This document shows, piece after piece, positions 6,915 through 14,513 of a stretch of DNA of 18,506 nt; within the stretch, counting starts at the first letter, position 1; every line of letters begins with the position of its first letter. The stretch is from CAYZEZ01 sp964477295 (lineage in GTDB: Bacteria > Bacteroidota > Bacteroidia > Bacteroidales > SM23-62): assembly GCA_964477295.1 (NCBI GenBank), contig CAYZEZ010000069.1, positions 1 through 18,506 on the forward strand. The letters are read 5' to 3'. Position numbers and translations under genes: made by a program. The notes under the pieces are model-generated. The model made no database searches. It saw nothing but the letters and a program-made list of their open reading frames with translations, and was not told the DNA's origin.

Positions 6915-7265
6915 ATGAAAACTATAATAAAATGTTTAGTACTGTTAGTTTCAATTATCCTTTTAAATAAAATGGATGCAAATAGTCAACAATCTGATTT
7001 AACTCATCAAGATATTTTCCCTGGGGGAATTAATGTTGACTATGGATGGGGACATTTTTCGGTACAGGATGATTTTTTTTCGTCGGAAGTATATTCAGGA
7101 ACAATGCCATATTTTAGGGTTGGCTGGTCTCGAAATAATAATAAAAGAGCGTTTCAACTTAATTTTAAGTATCGCAGTTCCGATGAAATAAAAAGTGGCA
7201 CATTTTCTGCCAGTGTTTTAAACTTCTCTCTGAACTCTAATTATCTGTATCCTATTGGTGTTTAG
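6915..7265 (+). pseudogene. truncated outer-membrane beta-barrel gene (N-terminal part)
   Basis: The product starts with a signal peptide (IIKCLVLLVSIILLNK) and then shows alternating-hydrophobic strands typical of a barrel: GGINVDYGWGHFSV, GTMPYFRVGWSR, RAFQLNFKYRSS and SASVLNFSLNSNYLYPIG. It stops at 116 aa, after only about four strands, where members of such families usually run to 180-250 aa. The reading frame ends just as it meets the 3' end of the opposite-strand ORF at 7218-7613. I infer that a deletion or recombination near 7255-7270 removed the rest. It is 4 nt behind the PD40 pair and was probably in their operon. Confidence 0.6.
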
Positions 7266-7613
7266 CTTCAACTGAAACTCTGTTATAGTTAAATCCTTAT
7301 TACCAGTATTACTTAATACTAATTTCACAGGCGCAATAATTAAATACTTATTCTCTCCGACACAATCTCCCCAACCCCCTATTTTAAAAGCTCCCTCGGA
7401 AGTCATAATGCTATCAAGCTTTTTAATATTCCCTGCAAGATAAATTTCTCCATCACCAAAAGGGGATGATATTTTATCATTGTATTGATCCAATTCAATA
7501 TTAAACTTTTCCCTATTAAGATTTTGCGTTTGAATTAATGCCAGCGAAGAAAAAATTACTGCCAATATTGATAAGAGATTTGCTGCCAATCCTGATTTCC
7601 TGGTACTTCCCAT
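7218..7613 (-). CDS. membrane-anchored hypothetical protein, C-terminus replaced at a deletion junction
   Basis: The 131-aa ORF starts with a short polar segment and one hydrophobic helix (LAANLLSILAVIFSSLALI), then a soluble domain with KYLIIAPVKLVLSNTGNKDLTITEF, a beta-rich pattern. The last 13 or so residues are simply the antisense of the truncated barrel gene, so the native C-terminus is missing. The family is not recognised. On the same strand and 28 nt upstream lies the end of an RHS-like remnant. Genes in that position often encode immunity proteins for the RHS toxin domain. Here that is a positional inference only. Confidence 0.5.
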   Translation of the reverse strand: MGSTRKSGLAANLLSILAVIFSSLALIQTQNLNREKFNIELDQYNDKISSPFGDGEIYLAGNIKKLDSIMTSEGAFKIGGWGDCVGENKYLIIAPVKLVLSNTGNKDLTITEFQLKLNTNRIQIIRVQREV

Positions 7614-7641
7614 TATTATAATTCTTGATTATGTTCTTTAT

Positions 7642-7846
7642 CTAAAATAGATATTTTTTGGCATAATAAGGATAGTTCTCATAAAACTTCAGTGCGCGGA
7701 TTTCGTGTAATTGCACCGATATATTTTTATCGCAATAACCCCGAGGTTAAAGCTCTCGCTTGCCTTGCGAATATCAGATAGGATCTTTCTGTTAGCTTCG
7801 TATCATAGAAGCGTGCCCCGTAATCATACCTATTAATAAAACTATC
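7642..7846 (-). pseudogene. remnant of an RHS / YD-repeat protein core
   Basis: On the minus strand 7802-7831 reads RYDYGARFYD, preceded by DSFIN. This is the hallmark of the RHS-associated core (N-x-YDYGARFYD). The usual downstream core segment (GRW, DP, NNP motifs) is absent. Instead, frames mix: one gives KILSDIRKASESFNLG, another ends QLHEIRALKFYENYPYYAKK, then YLF and TAG at 7642-7644. The core motif and this tail are in different frames, so at least one indel is needed to join them. I read this as a deleted and frameshifted relic of the 3' end of an RHS gene. RHS proteins are polymorphic toxins whose variable C-terminal tip is the toxin. Confidence 0.55.
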
Positions 7847-7892
7847 TTGCATAATTAAAGATACGGAATATTCACATATTTATAGATTTTAG

Positions 7893-8420
7893 GACCTTAT
7901 TGCATATATTGATATTTTAGGATTCAAAGATCTCTAGTCTGAAACTATTGGAAAGAAAGATGAAGAATATCCTGAAAAAATTGATGAAATATTTTCTGCA
8001 TATATAGCGATAAGAGATGTATGGGATTTGGACATACATGATACAGAGTATCGAAAATCTATCCCAAGAAATAGTAAAACAATAACAACATTCTCTGATT
8101 GTTTAGTGATTTCATTTAAAGCAATTGAGAAAAGTGAAGTATTTCATACTCTTCTTGAAATAAAATGGATGATTATGAGATTAATATATCGAGGGATTTT
8201 ATGCAGAGGTGCAATAACCTATGGCAAGTTAATTCATACAGATGAGGTGCTTTTTGGACCAGCACTTACAGAAGCATATATTTTAGAGACAAAAGTAGCA
8301 TTGTACCCAAGAGTAATTTTGCACAAAGACATTATTGATTTAGCTGGTAAAGCAAAATCATCCCACCATACTTCGGAACTTGAAGAAGAGTATGTTCAAT
8401 CATTTTCCCATGATTTTTGA
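7893..8420 (+). pseudogene. decayed nucleotidyl-cyclase-homology-domain gene
   Basis: One frame runs from 7893 to 8420, interrupted by TAG at 7935-7937, and shows the layout of a class III cyclase-like domain. AYIDILGFKDL (from 7902) would give the first metal-binding Asp. ITTFSDCLVISF carries the second. RGILCRGAITYGKLIHTDEV and FGPALTEAYILETKVALYPR follow, matching the conserved cyclase tail pattern (RGxITxG, FGxALxxAxxLE). No start codon lies in frame upstream of the first motif (TAG at 7890-7892). The C-terminus ends early at DF followed by TGA. The intact family would be about 230-260 aa. Whether the ancestor made cyclic nucleotides is unknown; small cyclases of this kind also occur in anti-phage systems. 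An internal TTG at 8028 gives a 130-aa ORF that lacks the first metal site. Confidence 0.55.
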
Positions 8421-8664
8421 TTTCTAACGTTATTAATTTATGAAATAAAGGTGAGCACTTTTATAATGAATAGTATTACATAATTTTATAAAAATGTTCT
8501 ATGATTCACACTTTGATGACCTATTCATTAACTTCGACCTTAATTCATGCAAAAACCTTGGCCTAGTGGGAATGTAACCTTCCCTGAAAATGAAGACTTA
8601 CCCTTTTTCAAACAGTGAACTTTTAGACAAATTCCCTAAAATGACCCCTCCCTTTATCTCGGTT
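8421..8664. other. stretch without a recognisable gene
   Basis: This AT-rich stretch lies between the cyclase relic and the HigA-like gene. A 40-codon ORF at 8590-8712 (MKTYPFSNSELLDKFPKM...) and a shorter one near 8494 exist, but have no supporting start signal or known similarity. No HigB-type toxin gene is visible here, although that is where one would normally precede higA. Confidence 0.4.
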
Positions 8665-8717
8665 ATGCTAAAAGTAGAGATCCCGAGCTTATTTTATTCA
8701 GGGAAGCCATAATATCA

Positions 8718-8957
8718 TTGGAAATTTCAGCGTATAGATTATCAAAAGATTTAGGTATTCCTCAAACACGTGTCAGTGGGATTTTAAAAAGCCGAAGAAG
8801 GATTACTGCAGATACAGCATTAAGGCTTAGCAAGTATTTTGGCAATTCTGCCAAATTTTGGCTCGGCCTTCAAGATGATTTTGATATTGAAGAGGAACTG
8901 AACTCATATGCAAAAGAATTCCTCAATATTAAAAAAAGAGAAGAAAATGCAACTTAA
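8718..8957 (+). CDS. HigA-family antitoxin (XRE helix-turn-helix), N-terminus damaged
   Basis: The 79-aa reading carries the HigA/VapI helix-turn-helix: ISAYRLSKDLGIPQTRVSGI, then RRRITADTALRLSKYFGNS and AKFWLGLQDDFDIEEEL, the usual antidote-protein tail. Family members begin about 20 residues earlier with an HPGEVLxEEFL segment. The in-frame codons upstream still read DPELILFREAIISLEIS, which aligns with that segment residue for residue in length but is altered. The nearest ATG (8665) is one base out of frame, so an indel at about 8668-8675 probably broke the start. TTG 8718 is only a formal start. Normally this protein represses its operon and neutralises a RelE-like HigB toxin, but no toxin gene is present. 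Tail-to-tail with the DUF4440-like gene, 27 nt away. Confidence 0.7.
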   Translation: MEISAYRLSKDLGIPQTRVSGILKSRRRITADTALRLSKYFGNSAKFWLGLQDDFDIEEELNSYAKEFLNIKKREENAT

Positions 8958-8984
8958 CAATAAATAGTTAATGGCGGAATAATC

Positions 8985-9437
8985 TTAAACCTTGAGAGTC
9001 ACCATTTTACTAATCTTCCAACCATTATCAGTTTTTTTCCAGACTGCAATGTATCTACCTGGCTCATCTTTAGCATCCTCACCATTTCTACTTAACTTTT
9101 CAGAAAATTCAACAACTTCAACAGCTAAATTTCCTGAGACTTCAATCTCTCGTGAAATAACATCCAGTTCATGAACTTCCATAGTATTATAAGCTGGTTT
9201 AAGAATTTCTTTAAATGTATTTTTCCCAACTACATCTTCAGAAGAGTGTCTGTAGATGCGTAAATCCTCCATCCAGAATGATAATACCTGTTCTACATTC
9301 AATGATTTGACAGCGTTGAGATAATCGTTTGAAACTTCTTCAATTTCTTTCTTCATATCTGCAGGTTCTTGTTTTGGTTGACATGCTATGATACCAATAA
9401 GCAAAATAGTAAATAAAAAGCTTGAATAAGGTCTCAT
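8985..9437 (-). CDS. DUF4440/SnoaL-like lipoprotein
   Basis: The 150-aa product has a lipoprotein signal ending LIGIIAC (Cys19), so it is probably anchored in a membrane facing the periplasm. The mature domain has the NTF2-like DUF4440 pattern: an N-terminal helix (IEEVSNDYLNAVKSLNVEQV), FWMEDLRIYRHSSEDVVGK after it, then a curved sheet ending RYIAVWKKTDNGWKISKM. The W-K-I-S-K ending is characteristic. Members bind small ligands or act as cyclases or isomerases, but most, like this one, have no assigned role. Length and frame are complete, unlike the related broken gene at 4390-4868. No promoter motif was found upstream. Confidence 0.75.
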   Translation of the reverse strand: MRPYSSFLFTILLIGIIACQPKQEPADMKKEIEEVSNDYLNAVKSLNVEQVLSFWMEDLRIYRHSSEDVVGKNTFKEILKPAYNTMEVHELDVISREIEVSGNLAVEVVEFSEKLSRNGEDAKDEPGRYIAVWKKTDNGWKISKMVTLKV

Positions 9438-9558
9438 AAGATTATTATTTATTGTTCATCAGTTTTAATGAGAGATAAATGTGGGATCACCATCCAGGTG
9501 CTATCCAGCTGTAAGCTTCACGGTTTTCGGCCTGTTAAAATTGGAGAAAATCTTTAAT

Positions 9559-9566
9559 TATTTTTG
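9559..9566 (+). promoter_or_regulatory. possible -7 element upstream of the methyltransferase gene
   Basis: TATTTTTG fits TAnnTTTG and sits 52 nt before ATG 9618. The TTTG expected 19 nt upstream is not present, so this is half a consensus in AT-rich DNA and only weakly supported. Confidence 0.3.
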
Positions 9567-9617
9567 TACTACCAAAGGTTGTGTGTTAAATTAAACGTAT
9601 TATTGGACTTATAAATT

Positions 9618-10178
9618 ATGGCTTTTATATTTTATATCATTTACGGTATCTGGCTTACATCTGAAATTCTTATAAATAGATTTCTCAGATCAAAAAAGAC
9701 AGATAAACAAAATGCAGATAAAGGTTCTCTTTATCTTATCTGGGCACTTATCTTTATAGGCAATTCTTCTGCTATTTTTATTTCAAACTGGTACATCCTC
9801 CCATTATCAAAAGTCTCTTATACAGGATACATTGGCCTTGCTTTAATTTGTGTCAGCATAATTCTCAGACTTGTAATTATTTCAACATTAGGAATATTCT
9901 TCACAGTTGATGTTACTATAAAACAAGATCATAAGCTCAAAAAAGACGGGTATTATAAGTATGTAAGACACCCATCCTATTCTGCTTCTCTCCTATCATT
10001 TATTGGTTTTGGCATCTCATTAAATAACTGGATTTCACTTGTCGTGGTTATTGTTTTGGTCGTAACAGCATTCCTCATTCGAATAAGAATAGAAGAAAAA
10101 ACATTGATCGGACATTTTGGCTCTGAATATTTGGATTATATGGAAAAAACAAAACGACTTATACCCTTTATATTTTAA
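9618..10178 (+). CDS. isoprenylcysteine carboxyl methyltransferase (ICMT)-like membrane protein
   Basis: The 186-aa protein is mostly membrane-spanning, with helices at about 2-20, 37-60, 68-97 and 123-155. It ends with the ICMT/PEMT-type SAM-binding core. GYYKYVRHPSYSASLL contains the RHPSY motif at 117-121, a final double helix follows, and then RIRIEEKTLIGHFGSEYLDY with E159-E160 and the TKRLIPF terminus. The family methylates isoprenylated cysteines in eukaryotes. Bacterial members are usually annotated only as methyltransferase family proteins, and their substrate is unknown. It begins 180 nt from the divergent DUF4440-like gene. Downstream, 10207-10231 forms an imperfect hairpin (TAACAA-GCA arms) without a T-run. 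No partner gene is apparent. Confidence 0.85.
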   Translation: MAFIFYIIYGIWLTSEILINRFLRSKKTDKQNADKGSLYLIWALIFIGNSSAIFISNWYILPLSKVSYTGYIGLALICVSIILRLVIISTLGIFFTVDVTIKQDHKLKKDGYYKYVRHPSYSASLLSFIGFGISLNNWISLVVVIVLVVTAFLIRIRIEEKTLIGHFGSEYLDYMEKTKRLIPFIF

Positions 10179-10352
10179 CAAAAGAGACCGCATAATAATA
10201 GCTGTTTAACAAGGCAGCTTCATGCTTGTTAGAAAAGGGAGCATTTCGTTCACACTTTCCTGCAGGACAGCAGAGAAGTTTTCCGAAAATGTGCCATATT
10301 TACAGCCATACCATTAACTAAGACATAAAAATGATAATATGTATAAATATCA

Positions 10353-11576
10353 ATGCATAAAATGAAAAATAATAGTTACCTGTCACCCGTAATTTCGCTG
10401 ATAATGTGTATGTTTTTTCAGTTACCGGCATTTGGCCAGGAGGAAACAAAAATAATTATTGGTGAAAAATTCAAAATTCATTCCGATACCTTAAATGAAG
10501 ACAGACCTTATTGGATCTATTTGCCTGATTCTTATGATGATAATGTATATTCAGATAAACAATACCCGGTATTATTTTTACTGGATGGCGATCAGCATTT
10601 TCATTCTGCCAGCGGTATTGTCCAGTATATGAGTTCAGGTTGTTATTATAATAAGATCATTCCGGAATTAATTGTTGTAGCTATTCCTCATGAAGACAGG
10701 AACAAAGACTTAACCCCTACCTATTCACTGGTTGATTTTGATGGAAAAGAAAACCATCAGTTAGAGAGTAGCGGTGGCGGTAAAAAATTTTTAAATTTTA
10801 TAGCGTATGAACTTTTACCCAGGATTGAGCAAGACTATCGAACCATGCCTTACCGGGTATTGGTTGGTCACTCTCTAGGTGGCCTTCTGGCTGTATATTC
10901 TTTTATAACTACTCCGGACTTATTTGATGCTGTAATTGCGATTGATCCTGCATTATACTGGGACAATGAATTATGTTTAAAGGAATTGGGGTCAGAACCA
11001 CATTCAGGGATAATATTTAACAATACTTTTTATATGTCAACTGCTCATAACACTCCATACTATCTGATGCCGACGGAGCCTTTCAGATTAACCCAGGAAA
11101 GGTTCTATTACAAGTTGAAAGAGAAGTCCACTTCTCAGTTTCATTCGAAATTTCAGTATTTTGAGGAAGAGAATCATATGTCCGTCCCTTTATTGAGTTT
11201 ATATTATGGACTTTCGTTTGTTTTTGACTGGTATTACATAAGCGAAGGTTCCGGTAAAGAACTTTCATATATTACGCACCATTTCGATTCCATTTCGGTG
11301 AAGCTTGGAATTAAAATATTACCACCCCAGGATATGATTAATGAAATAGGATGGTATCATATCTTCCGTACAGGAAATTTAGAAAAGGCATTTGCTTTCT
11401 TCAACACAAACGTACAAAATTATCCCACCTCATATCAGGTATATGTAAACATGGCAGAGGCATATCAGGAATCAGGCAGAAAAAAAGAAGCCATCAAATA
11501 TTTCCGTAAAGCATTAGAGCTTAATCCTGAAAGCGAATATATCCTTAACGCAATAAAAGAACTCAATGAAAATTGA
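10353..11576 (+). CDS. secreted alpha/beta-hydrolase esterase with C-terminal TPR
   Basis: The 407-aa protein starts with a signal peptide (SPVISLIMCMFFQLPAFGQ, cut near residue 29). Either ATG 10353 or ATG 10362 could be used. The catalytic domain is of the putative-esterase (Fes/IroE, S-formylglutathione-hydrolase-like) type: YPVLFLLDGDQHF, oxyanion region, and nucleophile elbow VGHSLGGLLA with Ser174. Then come AIDPALYWDNE and EENHMSVPL with His275. From about residue 340 to the end lies a tetratricopeptide segment (NMAEAYQESGRKKEAIKYFR, KALELNPESEY), probably a protein-binding tail. Bacteroidota use such esterases to remove acyl groups or to release iron from siderophores; the substrate here is not deducible. 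It stands alone and ends at a likely terminator. Confidence 0.85.
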   Translation: MHKMKNNSYLSPVISLIMCMFFQLPAFGQEETKIIIGEKFKIHSDTLNEDRPYWIYLPDSYDDNVYSDKQYPVLFLLDGDQHFHSASGIVQYMSSGCYYNKIIPELIVVAIPHEDRNKDLTPTYSLVDFDGKENHQLESSGGGKKFLNFIAYELLPRIEQDYRTMPYRVLVGHSLGGLLAVYSFITTPDLFDAVIAIDPALYWDNELCLKELGSEPHSGIIFNNTFYMSTAHNTPYYLMPTEPFRLTQERFYYKLKEKSTSQFHSKFQYFEEENHMSVPLLSLYYGLSFVFDWYYISEGSGKELSYITHHFDSISVKLGIKILPPQDMINEIGWYHIFRTGNLEKAFAFFNTNVQNYPTSYQVYVNMAEAYQESGRKKEAIKYFRKALELNPESEYILNAIKELNEN

Positions 11577-11626
11577 GTTTCAGCTAATAAACGCATAACA
11601 AACAATTGCAGGCTTATCAGTTTTAG

Positions 11627-11657
11627 ATTCCTGTTTACCTTAACGGGAATTTATTTT
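11627..11657 (+). terminator. likely terminator of the esterase gene
   Basis: ATTCCTGTT (11627-11635) pairs with AACGGGAAT (11642-11650), one G-T wobble, and is followed by TTATTTT. It lies 50 nt after the esterase stop codon. The tail is short, so termination is probable rather than certain. Confidence 0.5.
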
Positions 11658-11682
11658 AACAGGGTAAAATAACAGACCGAAA

Positions 11683-12192
11683 TTTCTGAAAAAGCGTTCC
11701 GAAGTGGCCTGTGTCTGTAACAAAACACCCCCTAAGCCCGGTACCTGGCCACCGTCTCCCTATGATGAAATCGAAGAAAGGTACCCTGAAAAATACCTCA
11801 GGGAGAATATAGAACAACGACTGAAAAACCTGCAGGCAGAAAGCCTGGATGTTCTGCTTCTGCATACCTGGACCCGTGCATGGAACGACAAGCCAACAGC
11901 TCTTGAAATACTCCAGAAGTTCAAATCAGAGGGCATTCTGAAATCAATCGGTATCTCTACACCCGAGCACGATCAGAACTGCGTTATCCAGCTTATGCGG
12001 GAAGGATTGATCGATGCCTTGCAGTTGATCTACAATATTTTTGAACAGGAACCCGCTGCCCAGTTGCTTCCGGTTGCAAAGGAAACGGGTACAGGCATCA
12101 CCGTGCGCGTGGCTTTTGATGAGGGAGTATTAACTGGAAAGTACAAAGGCAACGAAAAGTTTGGAGAAGACGATTTCAGGAGCAGATATTAA
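11683..12192 (+). pseudogene. aldo/keto reductase remnant lacking both ends
   Basis: The frame from about 11683 (FLKKRSEVACVCNKTPPKPG) to TAA at 12190-12192 is clearly the middle of an aldo/keto reductase. NKTPPKPG holds the catalytic Lys, LDVLLLHTWTRAW the catalytic His, and GISTPEHDQN, ALQLIYNIFEQEP and GVLTGKYKGNE follow. Missing are the N-terminal 70-90 residues, which carry the catalytic Asp and Tyr, and the C-terminal cofactor-binding part beyond FRSRY. There is a stop in frame at 11665-11667 and no fitting start; the GTG at 11704 is formal only. It cannot be active without Asp and Tyr. The fragment follows the esterase terminator by 26 nt and marks the return toward higher GC. Confidence 0.75.
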
Positions 12193-12539
12193 GACTCCGA
12201 AAACACCTGTGGAACAGGGGCTTCTGGTATGGAGGAAAGTAATCTATTCTCCGGATGGCATGATCGCCCCGATAAACCAGCTAGTGCCCTGTCATCGATC
12301 GATATCCGGTTACCCTGTTCCGGTTTTTCCCTTCCTGGTTGTTTGTACACTATAACTGATCGGCTGGCTGGTTTATGGTTCACCATAGTCACGGTAAAGG
12401 TGATAAACCAACAGGTAAGCCTGAAAGAATGATATTTTCCGGGGCCAGTTTTGAGTTATGATCTCCTGTTAAAATGTAAAATATTGATTATCTTTATCAT
12501 ACGATATTTATGACCTGGTAGTCATTAAAACTCACGAAA
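12193..12539. other. 347-nt stretch without a supported gene
   Basis: Three short open frames on both strands have neither start signals nor recognisable products. ATAAACCAGC at 12272-12281 and GCTGGTTTAT at 12367-12376 are perfect 10-nt inverted copies, 85 bases apart. A third related ATAAACCA occurs near 12403. The stretch may be leftover DNA from the event that truncated the reductase. AT-rich sequence just before 12540 could hold the deaminase promoter, but no consensus is seen. Confidence 0.4.
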
Positions 12540-12935
12540 GTGGAAACAGATAAATCCTATTGGGAGCAGATGGCAGCCGAAGCCTGGAAGGCCAGGGAAA
12601 ATGCTTTTATACTGGATAATACAAAGGTTGGAGCGGCATTAATAACTCCCGATAAATCAATCATATCAGGGTGTAATGTGGAACACCATATGAAAAGTCA
12701 TGATATGCACGCCGAGACCAATGCGATAGGCAATATGGTGGCGCAGGGGTATAACCGCTTTGATGCAATTATAGTTGTTGCCGAAACCACGATGTTCACC
12801 CCCTGCGGAAGTTGTATGGACTGGGTCATACAGTTCGGGGGGAAGGATGTTGTTGTGGGTGTTCAGAACAAAAAGGGCGGGGAGATCAGGAAATTCAAGG
12901 CCAGTGAACTGATGCCCCACTATCCGGAGTATTAA
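12540..12935 (+). CDS. cytidine-deaminase-like zinc deaminase
   Basis: The 131-aa protein, which starts at GTG 12540, has the cytidine deaminase fold. VGAALITPDKSIISGCNVEH covers the substrate-binding strand. HAE at 57-59 gives a zinc ligand and the catalytic Glu. PCGSC at 88-92 gives the two zinc cysteines. Length matches small tetrameric Cdd enzymes, although those usually have CAE; a His at this place occurs in other branches. The reaction would be hydrolytic deamination of cytidine or deoxycytidine to uridine for pyrimidine salvage. Blasticidin-deaminase-type relatives are an alternative. It stands alone on the plus strand and ends 9 nt from the converging serine hydrolase gene. The GTG start has no Shine-Dalgarno. 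Confidence 0.8.
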   Translation: METDKSYWEQMAAEAWKARENAFILDNTKVGAALITPDKSIISGCNVEHHMKSHDMHAETNAIGNMVAQGYNRFDAIIVVAETTMFTPCGSCMDWVIQFGGKDVVVGVQNKKGGEIRKFKASELMPHYPEY

Positions 12936-12944
12936 TTTACCGGC

Positions 12945-14498
12945 TCAATCAGATTCTTTCAGTACACCCCTCAGATCAGGTTTAGCATTTCTGCTATCAT
13001 TCCTGGGATTGAAATTTACTTTGATACTGTCGCCGGTCAGATCAAAGACCATTCTTTCAGTATGGGGCCCTTCAATATATTTTAATACCAGTTCCAGTTT
13101 GCCCTGGTTCACTGTATAGCTTCCTGCCACTTTAAAAGGCTGGAGCATCCTGATATTATCTTTGTTGCCCCCGATCAGGTTCGGTCCGGGCCTGGTGGTC
13201 TCCCCGGTCTGCCAATCCCCGTTTCCGAAAGCCAGGCTATATGTTGTTGTATCAGTCTGTATATCAGTCATTAAAATGTCCCCCGAGAAATTAAATGAAA
13301 TAGATTTTACCTGCCTGTCGTTTGGATTAATATCGAAAGCTGTACCTGATATTTTAGCGAGGAAGTCCGGATCTTCAACCTTGTCCGGTGGCCGGATAGC
13401 CAGTGAAGACAGTTTTTCTTCCAGGGCTGCCAATCCAGTTTCATCTGCCGGGAGAGGTTCAGCATGCATTGCGGGCAGGATATATTCCCATACCAGGTTG
13501 ATTTCTTCCTGCATATCCGGTGATCTCGAAGTGATCGCCACCACCGCATCCTGTTCGGGAATAACGATGATGAACTGGCCAAATGCGCCATCGGCCCGGA
13601 AGGCATTGTGACGGCATCGCCAGAACTGGTAACCATATCCCTGCTGCCAGTCGCTTGAGGCCTTTTCTGCGTCGGTAAGCTCCGGCGCCTGGTCGATATG
13701 TTTTGCTGTGGCTTCTTCAATCCAGGCTGCAGGTATAATCTGTTCCCCATTCCATTTCCCTTTCTGCAGGTAAAGTTGTCCGAATTTGGCCATGTCCTCC
13801 GTCTTTAACCTGAGTCCCCATCCTCCGGTATTGATCCCCATGGGATCCACTTCCCAGTCCATCCCCTCAATGCCCAGCGGATCGAACAGCCTGGGCTTGA
13901 GGTAATCGACCACCTTTGCGCCGGTCACTTCCTGGACAATTGCAGATAACATGTAGGTAGCCAGGGAATTGTACCTGAAGGTCGAGCCGGGTTCATCCAT
14001 GATGGGTGCGGACAAAAAGCTTTTTATCCAGTTATCGGTGCCGACAGCGGTCCATGTAGGTTCCGGATCCTGCCCGGTGGACATGGTTAACAGGTCTTTT
14101 ATGGTCATTTCTTCAAGATAGGGGCTCACCGTATCGGGAAGGTATTCAGGGAAAAATGATATGATCTTGTCATCTACCGTGATCAGGTTCTCGGTCACGG
14201 CAAAACCCACAGCCGTAGAGGTGAAACTTTTACTGGTAGAATAAAGGATATGCAACAGGTCGTTTGCGAATGGCTCCCACCATCCTTCGGCGATCACTTT
14301 ACCGTGCCGTATAACCATAAAACTGTGAAATTCCTGCCGGCTGGTGTCTGCTGCCTCCAGGAAACTGAGTATCCCTTCCGACGAAATCCCTTCGGCTTCA
14401 GGAGTGCTGCGGGGGAGTATCCTGGATGTTTTCTGCTCTGTACATCCGATAAGTATCAGGCATAACAGGCCAATAAAAAGTGTTTTTCTGTGTTTCAT
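12945..14498 (-). CDS. class C beta-lactamase-family serine hydrolase, lipoprotein
   Basis: The 517-aa protein has a lipoprotein signal ending LILIGC (Cys19). The penicillin-binding-like domain follows: ILYSTSKSFTS holds the catalytic SxxK (Ser87, Lys90), FRYNSLATYML the Tyr motif (Tyr176), and GYGYQFWRCRHNAFRADGAFGQ the third active-site region. After about residue 350 a beta-rich C-terminal domain follows. Such enzymes are usually esterases or peptidases rather than antibiotic-resistance proteins. In Bacteroidota they often sit beside glycosidase genes. It is the last gene of a minus-strand run, 15 nt after the 91-aa protein. Lipid anchoring implies an extracytoplasmic site. Confidence 0.87.
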   Translation of the reverse strand: MKHRKTLFIGLLCLILIGCTEQKTSRILPRSTPEAEGISSEGILSFLEAADTSRQEFHSFMVIRHGKVIAEGWWEPFANDLLHILYSTSKSFTSTAVGFAVTENLITVDDKIISFFPEYLPDTVSPYLEEMTIKDLLTMSTGQDPEPTWTAVGTDNWIKSFLSAPIMDEPGSTFRYNSLATYMLSAIVQEVTGAKVVDYLKPRLFDPLGIEGMDWEVDPMGINTGGWGLRLKTEDMAKFGQLYLQKGKWNGEQIIPAAWIEEATAKHIDQAPELTDAEKASSDWQQGYGYQFWRCRHNAFRADGAFGQFIIVIPEQDAVVAITSRSPDMQEEINLVWEYILPAMHAEPLPADETGLAALEEKLSSLAIRPPDKVEDPDFLAKISGTAFDINPNDRQVKSISFNFSGDILMTDIQTDTTTYSLAFGNGDWQTGETTRPGPNLIGGNKDNIRMLQPFKVAGSYTVNQGKLELVLKYIEGPHTERMVFDLTGDSIKVNFNPRNDSRNAKPDLRGVLKESD

Positions 14499-14513
14499 TT
14501 TTTTTACTATTAA

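Noticed and set aside
8590..8712. 40-codon plus-strand ORF before the HigA-like gene, considered as a HigB-type toxin
   Set aside because: Too short and without RelE/HigB motifs. Its end overlaps the damaged HigA N-terminus in another frame.
12161..12432. Three short overlapping ORFs on both strands after the reductase relic
   Set aside because: They have no convincing start, codon pattern or recognisable motif, and overlap one another.
13162..13750. 149-aa plus-strand and 147-aa minus-strand ORFs inside the serine hydrolase gene
   Set aside because: Shadow frames of a clear gene carrying SxxK and a lipobox.
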